From: Deltaproteobacteria bacterium
Lineage (GTDB): Bacteria; Desulfobacterota; Syntrophobacteria; Syntrophobacterales; Syntrophobacteraceae
Direction: 5' to 3'
Assembly: GCA_021780695.1 (NCBI GenBank)
Contig: JAJXYD010000045.1
Span: 1-64,000, forward strand
Length of the DNA stretch: 64,000 bases
This document shows positions 25,055-32,068 of this stretch, piece by piece; position 1 is the first letter of the stretch, and each line of letters starts with the position of its first letter. Made by a program: the position numbers and the translations under genes. The notes under the pieces are model-generated. The model saw nothing but the letters and a program-made list of their open reading frames with translations, did not search any database and was not told where the DNA came from.

Positions 25055-25774
25055 TTAGGGATTTTTGCTTTCAGCGCGGTTGGCGGAACGCTCTTTCATG
25101 AATTCGAGAACAAAGCCGATATGACTGCGCATGGCAATTGAGGCGAGATCGGAATCCCGCTCGCGGATCGCCTGGAGAATGTTGTGGTGCTGCCGGGTGA
25201 TAATTTCGAGTGTGGACGGTTCGGTGTAGAGATATTGAAGGTTGGACTTGATCCCGTAGAAAAGCAGGTCGTAGAAGTTCTTCATGATGTGTATCTGCAC
25301 CATGTTTTTCGTGGCGTAGGCGATGGCCATATGGAAAGACACATCGGCACTGCTGCCCAACTCGCCGGCCTCGATACGCGCGCTCATCTCCCGGAGGCAT
25401 TTTTCCATGTCGCGCATATCTTCCTCGGTGGCCCTGCGGGCGGCCATGGTCACCGCGTTGCACTCCAAGCCCAGGCGCACTTCGAGAAGATCGGACAGGC
25501 TTAGCTTCTCATCGGGGGGCATGCCCAAGGGGTTTTGTTCGCTCGAAGGACAGACAACAAAGGTCCCCTGCCCCTGGCGATGTTCGATCAGTCCGAGGGT
25601 AACAAGCCGGTTTATGGCCTCTCGCACCGTGGGGCGGCTTACCCCCAGGCTTTCGGCCAGTTCGCGTTCGGTCAGAAGCCGACGCCCCGGCCCCAGGCGC
25701 CCCTTGAATATGAGGTCGCGCAGTTGCTCGAAGACAAGATCCGAGATTCGTTTGGGCTTAATCGGCGTCAACAT
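25055..25774 (-). CDS. GntR-family (FadR subfamily) regulator of lactate genes
   Basis: A 239-aa transcription factor. An N-terminal winged helix-turn-helix (about 10-75, with LGVSRPTVREAINRL) precedes an all-helical FCD effector domain. Within it D and H residues suited to metal and carboxylate binding occur (HMAIAYATKN, HHNILQAI). FadR-subfamily members such as LldR/LutR respond to lactate or other small carboxylates. It is divergent from the lactate permease, and two TGGTNNNACCA sites flank the intervening promoter, so it most likely represses the lactate operon. ATG 25772-25774 gives the family-length start, with GGGAG 11 nt upstream. The longer frame would overlap the operator region. 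Confidence 0.88.
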   Translation of the reverse strand: MLTPIKPKRISDLVFEQLRDLIFKGRLGPGRRLLTERELAESLGVSRPTVREAINRLVTLGLIEHRQGQGTFVVCPSSEQNPLGMPPDEKLSLSDLLEVRLGLECNAVTMAARRATEEDMRDMEKCLREMSARIEAGELGSSADVSFHMAIAYATKNMVQIHIMKNFYDLLFYGIKSNLQYLYTEPSTLEIITRQHHNILQAIRERDSDLASIAMRSHIGFVLEFMKERSANRAESKNP

Positions 25775-25843
25775 CGAAAAAATCACTCCCCATTGGTACT
25801 TACAAGGATAGAGACTTTGGCGAGACGGAGTCAAGCCTAAAAG

Positions 25844-25854
25844 TGGTAAGACCA
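25844..25854. promoter_or_regulatory. TGGTNNNACCA operator 1
   Basis: TGGT-AAG-ACCA is a perfect palindrome matching the FadR-subfamily consensus TNGTNNNACNA. It lies 14 bp upstream of the -35 box of the lactate operon promoter and 70 bp upstream of the GntR gene start. Confidence 0.75.
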
Positions 25855-25867
25855 TTCAAGTTTTTTC

Positions 25868-25895
25868 TTGACATTCCAGTCGTCTTTCTGATAGT
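25868..25895 (+). promoter_or_regulatory. Sigma-70 promoter of the lactate operon
   Basis: TTGACA (25868-25873), a perfect -35, is followed after 16 nt by GATAGT (25890-25895), a 4/6 -10. It lies between the two GntR operators and about 65 bp before the permease start. Confidence 0.6.
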
Positions 25896-25910
25896 AGCGA
25901 CTAAAAATCA

Positions 25911-25921
25911 TGGTCATACCA
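25911..25921. promoter_or_regulatory. TGGTNNNACCA operator 2
   Basis: TGGT-CAT-ACCA is a second perfect palindrome, 67 bp centre-to-centre from operator 1 and downstream of the promoter. Two sites flanking the promoter recall the E. coli lldPRD arrangement, where LldR is thought to form a repression loop. Confidence 0.75.
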
Positions 25922-25959
25922 ATTAACCAACAGCCGTATTGACAGAGGAGGGTTTTTTT

Positions 25960-27573
25960 ATGTTTCATCAAATTCTGGACCCTTTGCACCGTATCGGGCT
26001 GACGACCCTTGTAGCCCTAATCCCGGTAGTGCTGCTTTTGGTCCTGCTGGGAGTTTTTCGCATGTCGGCCTGGAAGGCGGTGATCCTTGGCTCATTAGCG
26101 ACCGTCCTTCTGGCCCTGGGGGTGTGGCACACGCCCTTTGCCCCTGCCATGACCGCCTACTGGTACGGTGGTCTTACCGGTATTTGGGCCGTGGACTGGA
26201 TCACCTTCTGGGGGGTGACCATGTATTTTACCCTGGTCTATACGGGTCTGCTGGATACCTTCGAAAAATGGATGATAAACCAGGTGACGGCGGATGTGCG
26301 GGTTCAGGCCATCATACTTGCCTGGTCGTTTGGGGCATTGCTCGAGGGGTTGGTGGGCTTTGGCTACCCCTGGGCCGTGATTGCCCCCATCCTGATAGGC
26401 CTTGGCATAAAGGACCTGGACGCCATCCGGGTTACGGCCATCGCCAACAACGCTCCGGTTTCCTACGGCGCTCTGGGAGTACCGATCATCGTTTTGGCGG
26501 GAGTAACGGGGCTGCCGCTGCTAAAACTTTCGGGAGCGGTGGCAAACATTGTGGCGCTGCTCGCCCTGGCCCCTCCCTGGATTCTGATCTACATGGTAGC
26601 CGGGCGTAAGGGTTTGAGGGGCGGCTGGCCTCTAGCCGTGGTCGGTTCTTTTTCTTATATACTGGGGCAATGGCCGGTTGCCCATTTCATGGGTCCCTGG
26701 CTTCCCGACATCACCGGCGCGATCGTCTCCTTTGTCTGTTTGCTGCTGCTGCTCAAGGTCTGGCGGCCCAAGACCTGCCTGGGCTACGGGGGCTGCGAGT
26801 TAACCGAGACGGAAGAAAAGAAGCATGTTCTTTCGGGGTGGCAGGTCTTCCAGGCTTGGCTGCCTTTTTTTGTCATGGTCATCGTGGTGGTGTTGGGCAC
26901 CTGGGACGTATTCCCCTGGGTCGGCCGTTTTAACAAGGTGGTGCTGGTGATGGAAAAGATCGGGGCCGTTTCTTCGGTTACCGGCAAACCCATGGCGGCC
27001 ATATTCAACTGGAACCTTTTTGCCGGAGGCACCTGGATTTTCTTTTCCTGGCTTATAGTCGTTTTGCTGTTTGCAAAGAAGACCTTTCCCGTCCTGGGGC
27101 AAGTTTTCGGCAAGGTTTTTCGGCAGATGTGGGGCGCTTTGCTGGTGGGATTTTTCATCTTCGGCCTGGCTTACGAGTTCAACTACTCGGGGATGGCCGC
27201 CTCTTTAGGCAACGGCTTTTCCAAGATGGGGCCGATGTTCATTGTCTTCGCGCCTATCCTTGGCATCATCGGCGTGGCGCTTTCGGGCAGCAACACCACG
27301 ACCAACGCCCTCTTTGGTTTTGTTCAGGTCACGGTGGGGAAGCTTCTGGGCTTTCCGGTGCTTTTGCTGCCGGCGCTTAACTCGGTGGGAGCCGAAGTGG
27401 GCAAACCAATCGCACCGCAGACCGCAAGTGTTGGGGCCTCCACGACCGGCTATACGCGCAAGGAAGGCGAGGTCATCCGGCACAACATGGGGTGGGCTCT
27501 CGTCGTGCTGGTCTATTTGATTTTGATCGGAGTGTTTTTCTACTTTGTCGCTCCGGGTGCAATGCGGTTATAA
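25960..27573 (+). CDS. lctP: L-lactate permease
   Basis: A 537-aa membrane protein of the LctP/LldP family (lactate or glycolate:H+ symport), with about 13-14 helices. Family landmarks include WSFGALLEGLVGFGYPWA (about residues 122-139), NNAPVSYGALGVP and SGSNTTTNALFGFVQV. ATG 25960 has AGGAGGG 7 nt upstream; an in-frame TTG seven codons earlier overlaps that site and is rejected. It is the first gene of an operon with lutC and lutBA, so it would supply lactate to the oxidation complex. D-lactate or glycolate may also be taken up. Confidence 0.94.
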   Translation: MFHQILDPLHRIGLTTLVALIPVVLLLVLLGVFRMSAWKAVILGSLATVLLALGVWHTPFAPAMTAYWYGGLTGIWAVDWITFWGVTMYFTLVYTGLLDTFEKWMINQVTADVRVQAIILAWSFGALLEGLVGFGYPWAVIAPILIGLGIKDLDAIRVTAIANNAPVSYGALGVPIIVLAGVTGLPLLKLSGAVANIVALLALAPPWILIYMVAGRKGLRGGWPLAVVGSFSYILGQWPVAHFMGPWLPDITGAIVSFVCLLLLLKVWRPKTCLGYGGCELTETEEKKHVLSGWQVFQAWLPFFVMVIVVVLGTWDVFPWVGRFNKVVLVMEKIGAVSSVTGKPMAAIFNWNLFAGGTWIFFSWLIVVLLFAKKTFPVLGQVFGKVFRQMWGALLVGFFIFGLAYEFNYSGMAASLGNGFSKMGPMFIVFAPILGIIGVALSGSNTTTNALFGFVQVTVGKLLGFPVLLLPALNSVGAEVGKPIAPQTASVGASTTGYTRKEGEVIRHNMGWALVVLVYLILIGVFFYFVAPGAMRL

Positions 27574-27608
27574 TGAAAAAGTAAGCCTCAAAGAACCGGG
27601 GGGATGCC

Positions 27609-28256
27609 GTGGAGGAAGCAAGATTGGAACAAGGCGAAGCAAAAAGTCTTTGCGATCGTTTCCAGGAAAGGGCCGAAGCCGTATCCTCCCGCGTCAGGCG
27701 GATACACAGCTTCGAGGAAGCACTCGACTACACCCTCGATCTGTGCGGGGGCAAGACCGCCTGCCGCATCGAACTCTCGGGCTGTGAGCAACACCTGTCC
27801 GCGCCCGCCGATGCTCTGTGCCGCCTCAAGCAGGAAAAAATCCTCGCAGCCCCGGGTCTAAACGCGGAGTTGTACCAAAAGTTCGAGAAGGCCTGCACGC
27901 AGAGCGGGTTTTGCTGTCTAGGCAGGGGACTACGCGACCATCTGGGCGGAATCGACATAGGCTTTAGCCTTGCCGATCTTGCCATCGCCGAAACCGGCAC
28001 GGTGGTGATGGACTGTCCCGGTGAGGAAGCGCGCCTTGCGACGATGATCTGCGAGTACCATGTCTGCCTCGTTCCCCGGTCCGCAATCGTAGCCGATGCC
28101 TTTGCCGCCGAAGCCCGTCTGCTCGAATACCTGTCTCGAAGCCCCAATTATACCGCCTTCATAACGGGACCGAGCCGCACGGCCGATATCGAACGGGTTC
28201 TTGCCCTGGGGGTCCATGGGCCGCTGGAGCTCCATCTTCTGCTGCTGGAGGATTGA
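27609..28256 (+). CDS. lutC: LUD-domain protein LutC (lactate utilisation)
   Basis: A 215-aa single LUD domain (LutC/YkgG/LldG). The conserved run IGFSLADLAIAETGTVVMD is present around residue 117, followed by the strand HVCLVPRSAIVAD and the C-terminal ITGPSRTADIERVLALGVHGP. LutC is a component of the LutABC L-lactate oxidase, whose exact role is unclear. GTG 27609 is used, with a G-rich run about 7 nt before it. The stop lies 2 nt before the lutBA start. Confidence 0.92.
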   Translation: MEEARLEQGEAKSLCDRFQERAEAVSSRVRRIHSFEEALDYTLDLCGGKTACRIELSGCEQHLSAPADALCRLKQEKILAAPGLNAELYQKFEKACTQSGFCCLGRGLRDHLGGIDIGFSLADLAIAETGTVVMDCPGEEARLATMICEYHVCLVPRSAIVADAFAAEARLLEYLSRSPNYTAFITGPSRTADIERVLALGVHGPLELHLLLLED

Positions 28257-28258
28257 TC

Positions 28259-30415
28259 GTGCAGAATGCCAAAGACCTCAAGGAATATCGTCATCAGATG
28301 CGGGAGTCGCTGGACGACGAATTTTTGCGAAAGACTCTGGACACCTTTGCTGTCGCCTACCGCGCGGGACGCGCGGGAGCTTTTGCCGATTTCGACGTAG
28401 CCGCGCTCGTAGCCGATGTAGCCCGCTCCAAGGACGAAGCCCTCTCCCGGATCGACCAACTCTACGAGGAGTTTAAAAAGAACGCCGAAGCCGCGGGGGT
28501 AAAGGTCCATTTTGCTAAAGACGCGGCCGCCGCCAATGCGATCATCGCGGGAATCGCCGTGGAAAACGGCGCTAAAAAAATCGTAAAATCCAAATCGATG
28601 ACCGCCGAAGAGACCCTGCTAAATCATGCGCTCGAAGAGCGCGGCCTGGAGGTAGTCGAAACCGACCTGGGGGAATGGATCATCCAACTGCGCCATGAGG
28701 GCCCCTCCCACATGGTGATGCCGGCCATACATCTGTCGCGCTATCAGGTTAAAGATCTGTTCACTGATGTTACCGGGGCCAGGCAGGAGGCCGACATCGA
28801 AAAGCTGGTAAAAGTAGCCCGCAGGCAGTTGCGCGAAAAGTTCGCCCAGGCCGACATGGGCATCACCGGGGCCAACTTCGCCGTGGCTCAAACCGGCACG
28901 ATCGGACTTGTGACCAATGAGGGAAACGGCCGCCTTGTGACGACTCTGCCAAGGATCCACGTGGCTCTTCTGGGAATCGACAAACTGGTGCCCACCTTAT
29001 CGGACGCGCTAAAGATTCTTAAGGTCCTGCCGCGAAACGCCACCGGTCAGAACCTCACCTCGTATGTGACCTGGATTACCGGCGCCAATGAATGCGCATC
29101 GGCCGAGGGCGGAAGGAAAATCACCCATTTTGTCGTCCTAGATAACGGACGGCTCAAGCTGGCCAAAGACCCGTTGTTTTCCCAGATCTTTCGGTGCGTG
29201 CGCTGCGGCGCCTGCGCCAACGTCTGTCCGGTCTACCGCCTGGTGGGCGGCCACAAGATGGGCCACATTTACATCGGCGCCATCGGATTGATCCTCACCT
29301 ATTTTTTCCACGGAGCCGATAAGGCCAAAAACCTCATCCAGAACTGCATAAACTGCGAGGCGTGCAAGGACGTGTGCGCGGGGGGCATCGATCTGCCCCG
29401 CCTGATAAAGGAGGTCCGTGCCCGGATACTCGAGGAGACCGGCCATCCTTTGCCAAGTCTTTTGCTTGGGAAAGTGCTGGCAAACCGCAAGCTCTTTTTC
29501 ACGCTTCTTCGCAGCGCGAAATGGGCCCAAAAGCCGGTGGCCGACCATGAAGGCTATATCCGTCATCTGCCGATGATTTTTTCCCGGGAGCACAACTATA
29601 AGGCACTGCCGACGGTAGCCGAAGTGCCGTTTCGGGACCGGTGGGCCGGACTCGATAAGGGGCCGGCGCTCTCAAGGCTGAGCGTAGGACTTTTCTCCGG
29701 CTGCGTCCAGGACTTTGTCTATCCCGAGCAGATGGAGGCGGCGGTAAAACTTTTTTCCGCCCACGGGGTGAGGTTGTCTTTTCCCATGACGCAGTCCTGC
29801 TGCGGGCTGCCCGCGCAGATGATGGGCGAGAGCGCAGCGGCAAAAGAGGTCGCGGTACAAAACATAAGAGCCTTTGAAAAAGAAAAGGTCGACTATATCG
29901 TCACGCTTTGCGCCTCGTGCGGTTCGCACCTCAAAAACAACTATCCGGCGATCCTTTCCGAGACCCCCGGCATGAGGGAAAAGGCCCTCGCATTTTCAGC
30001 AAGGGTGATTGATTTTTCCTCTTTTACAAACGACGTCCTGGGCCTTACGGCCACGGATTTTTCGGGCGATCCCACCCCTGCCACCTACCACTCCCCCTGC
30101 CATCTGTGCCGGGGTCTGGGGGTCCACGAGGCGCCGCGCAGCCTTATCCGGGCCTCTGGACTCGATTTTCGCGAGGCCGACGAATCGGAGGTCTGCTGCG
30201 GCTTCGGCGGCACTTTTTCCGTCAAATTCCCCGAGCTCTCCGCGGAGATCCTCCACAAGAAACTCGACAAGGTGGAGCAGACGGGAGCAAAGGTGCTGCT
30301 TTCCGACTGTCCGGGCTGCATCATGCAGTTGCGGGGCGGGCTGCGCAAGCGGGGCTCCTCGATTGCGGTGCGCCATACCGCCGAAGCCCTAGCCGACCGG
30401 ATGAAAAAGAAATAA
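28259..30415 (+). CDS. LutB-LutA fusion, iron-sulfur lactate oxidase subunit
   Basis: A 718-aa fusion. Residues about 1-300 are a LUD domain (LutB/LldF), with TGANFAVAQTGTIGLVTNEG as landmark. Two ferredoxin clusters follow: CVRCGACANVCPVY and CINCEACKDVC. The C-terminal part is LutA/LldE, with two CCG domains showing CCGLP, CASCG, HSPCHLCRG and CCGFGG. These motifs ligate a noncubane [4Fe-4S] in relatives such as HdrB. L-lactate would be oxidised to pyruvate, with electrons passing to menaquinone or a membrane partner. GTG 28259 has GGAGG 7 nt upstream; a TTG two codons earlier overlaps the lutC stop. Such fusions occur in sulfate reducers. Confidence 0.92.
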   Translation: MQNAKDLKEYRHQMRESLDDEFLRKTLDTFAVAYRAGRAGAFADFDVAALVADVARSKDEALSRIDQLYEEFKKNAEAAGVKVHFAKDAAAANAIIAGIAVENGAKKIVKSKSMTAEETLLNHALEERGLEVVETDLGEWIIQLRHEGPSHMVMPAIHLSRYQVKDLFTDVTGARQEADIEKLVKVARRQLREKFAQADMGITGANFAVAQTGTIGLVTNEGNGRLVTTLPRIHVALLGIDKLVPTLSDALKILKVLPRNATGQNLTSYVTWITGANECASAEGGRKITHFVVLDNGRLKLAKDPLFSQIFRCVRCGACANVCPVYRLVGGHKMGHIYIGAIGLILTYFFHGADKAKNLIQNCINCEACKDVCAGGIDLPRLIKEVRARILEETGHPLPSLLLGKVLANRKLFFTLLRSAKWAQKPVADHEGYIRHLPMIFSREHNYKALPTVAEVPFRDRWAGLDKGPALSRLSVGLFSGCVQDFVYPEQMEAAVKLFSAHGVRLSFPMTQSCCGLPAQMMGESAAAKEVAVQNIRAFEKEKVDYIVTLCASCGSHLKNNYPAILSETPGMREKALAFSARVIDFSSFTNDVLGLTATDFSGDPTPATYHSPCHLCRGLGVHEAPRSLIRASGLDFREADESEVCCGFGGTFSVKFPELSAEILHKKLDKVEQTGAKVLLSDCPGCIMQLRGGLRKRGSSIAVRHTAEALADRMKKK

Positions 30416-30457
30416 AGGTTCCGACCGAAGGCCGGGGCATTGGTTCAAGGATCGAAT

Positions 30458-30949
30458 ATGTCCAAGGATAAGCTTGCGGTTACTCAAGGGGTTCGCGTCC
30501 TGCGCAGTGCGGAAATCGATTTTGTCGAGCGTCCCTACAAGTACGAGGACCGTGGCGGCACGGAAGTGGCTGCCAGAGAGTTGGGTGTCGATGAACATCT
30601 GGTAATCAAGACCCTCGTCATGGAAGATGAGGGCAAAAATGCTTTTATCGTTCTCATGCATGGAGACCGGGAAGTATCTACAAAGGCCCTGGCCCGTGTG
30701 CTCGGTGCAAAGACGGTTACGCCCTGCGATGCGGCCGCGGCTCAAAAGTATACCGGCTACATGGTGGGGGGCATTTCTCCTTTCGGCACACGCAAACCTC
30801 TGCCCGTTTATGTCGAACAAACCATTCTGGAGCTGCCGCGTATCTTTATAAACGCGGGCAAAAGGGGACTTTTGGCGGAACTGTCTCCCGGAGATCTTTG
30901 CAAGGTTCTAAAGCCGTTATCCCCGGTCCGTGTTTCGCGCGACAACTGA
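30458..30949 (+). CDS. ybaK: YbaK/EbsC-family aminoacyl-tRNA deacylase
   Basis: A 163-aa YbaK-type trans-editing protein that hydrolyses misacylated Cys-tRNA(Pro) or similar. Diagnostic pieces are VIKTLVMEDEG, the conserved Lys region STKALARVLGAKTV and YMVGGISPFGTRKPLPV, which lines the active site. ATG 30458 has AAGGA 7 nt upstream. It follows lutBA by about 40 bp and may share the transcript, but it has no evident role in lactate metabolism. Confidence 0.9.
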   Translation: MSKDKLAVTQGVRVLRSAEIDFVERPYKYEDRGGTEVAARELGVDEHLVIKTLVMEDEGKNAFIVLMHGDREVSTKALARVLGAKTVTPCDAAAAQKYTGYMVGGISPFGTRKPLPVYVEQTILELPRIFINAGKRGLLAELSPGDLCKVLKPLSPVRVSRDN

Positions 30950-30992
30950 TCGATCTCTACCCTTGGATTTTACCGTGCGGGGGAGCGCAGAA

Positions 30993-31943
30993 ATGACCGA
31001 CAGGATCAAACTGGGCATCAGCTCGTGTTTATTGGGAGAACCGGTTCGCTACGACGGAGGCCACAAGCTCGACCGGTATTTGAAAGACACCCTGGGGCAC
31101 TATTTCGAGTATGTGCCCGTATGTCCGGAGGTCGAATGCGGGTTGGGAACACCTCGCGAATCGATGCACCTCGAGGGGGAACCCGGGGAACTGCGCCTGA
31201 TTACCTCGCGGACCCGAATCGATCTAACCGGGCGCATGCTTTCCTGGGCCGAGCGCAGAGCACGGGAGCTCGAATCGGAAAAGCTCCACGGGTTCATCTT
31301 CAAGAGCAATTCGCCCAGCAGCGGGATGGAGCGTGTGAAGGTGATCGACGCGAAAGGCATGCCGCGCAAGACCGGCGTGGGTCTCTTCGCCGGAGTTTTC
31401 ATCAACCACTTTCCACTCCTTCCGGTCGAGGAGGAAGGAAGGCTCCATGACCCGGGGCTTCGCGAGAATTTCATCGAGCGCATTTTCGCCCTGAAAAGAT
31501 GGCGGGAGACCGTGGAGCAGGGGCGTAAGACCTCGTTGCTCATCGCCTTCCACAGCCGGCACAAACTGCAGATGATGGCCCACTGCCCCCGGTGTGCAAC
31601 CGAGATGGGCAGGCTCGTCGCCCGGGCCTCCGAAATGCCCTCGGACGCACTGTTTGAGGGATATGAAAAAATGCTGCTGGAGGGGCTGCGGTTAAAAGCG
31701 ACGGTAAAGAAAAACACGAACGTATTGCAGCATATCATGGGCTACTTCAAACATCAGTTGACAGCCGACGAAAAGCTGGAGCTCCTGGAGGCAATAGAGC
31801 GGTACTATAAGGAGTACCTGCCTCTGGTGGTGCCTCTTGCTCTTCTAAAGCACTACGTTCGCAAATACGATCAGACATACCTCAAAGAGCAGTCCTATCT
31901 GGACCCCCATCCCGTGGAGTTACAGCTGCGAAACCATGTTTGA
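30993..31943 (+). CDS. DUF523-DUF1722 fusion protein
   Basis: A 316-aa fusion. The N-terminal DUF523 domain (about 1-150) has ISSCLLGEPVRYDGGHK and VPVCPEVECGLGTPRE. Its Cys residues resemble the cluster-binding Cys of the thiouracil desulfidase TudS, a characterised DUF523 protein. The C-terminal DUF1722 domain (about 185-305, YbgA-like) shows AFHSRHKLQMMAH and TNVLQHIMGYFK. A tRNA-thiouridine-related or iron-sulfur function is possible, not proven. ATG 30993 has GGGAG upstream; it follows ybaK by 43 bp and ends at a strong hairpin. Confidence 0.85.
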   Translation: MTDRIKLGISSCLLGEPVRYDGGHKLDRYLKDTLGHYFEYVPVCPEVECGLGTPRESMHLEGEPGELRLITSRTRIDLTGRMLSWAERRARELESEKLHGFIFKSNSPSSGMERVKVIDAKGMPRKTGVGLFAGVFINHFPLLPVEEEGRLHDPGLRENFIERIFALKRWRETVEQGRKTSLLIAFHSRHKLQMMAHCPRCATEMGRLVARASEMPSDALFEGYEKMLLEGLRLKATVKKNTNVLQHIMGYFKHQLTADEKLELLEAIERYYKEYLPLVVPLALLKHYVRKYDQTYLKEQSYLDPHPVELQLRNHV

Positions 31944-31972
31944 GGCCGTTTCGAGCGAAGAGGCCGCAAAAA

Positions 31973-32015
31973 CGAAATCGCCCGGGCGCACTTTTATGCA
32001 GCCGGGCGATTTTCG
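31973..32015. terminator. Bidirectional terminator hairpin
   Basis: CGAAATCGCCCGG (31973-31985) pairs with CCGGGCGATTTTCG (32002-32015) with one bulge. It lies between the convergent DUF523 gene and glutamate synthase operon. A/T-rich ends of the stem supply a T-run on both strands. Confidence 0.75.
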
Positions 32016-32068
32016 TATGGATCAGCACGATTTTCCCTATGCCGAAGGCGGCGGGAAACTCTTTTCTT

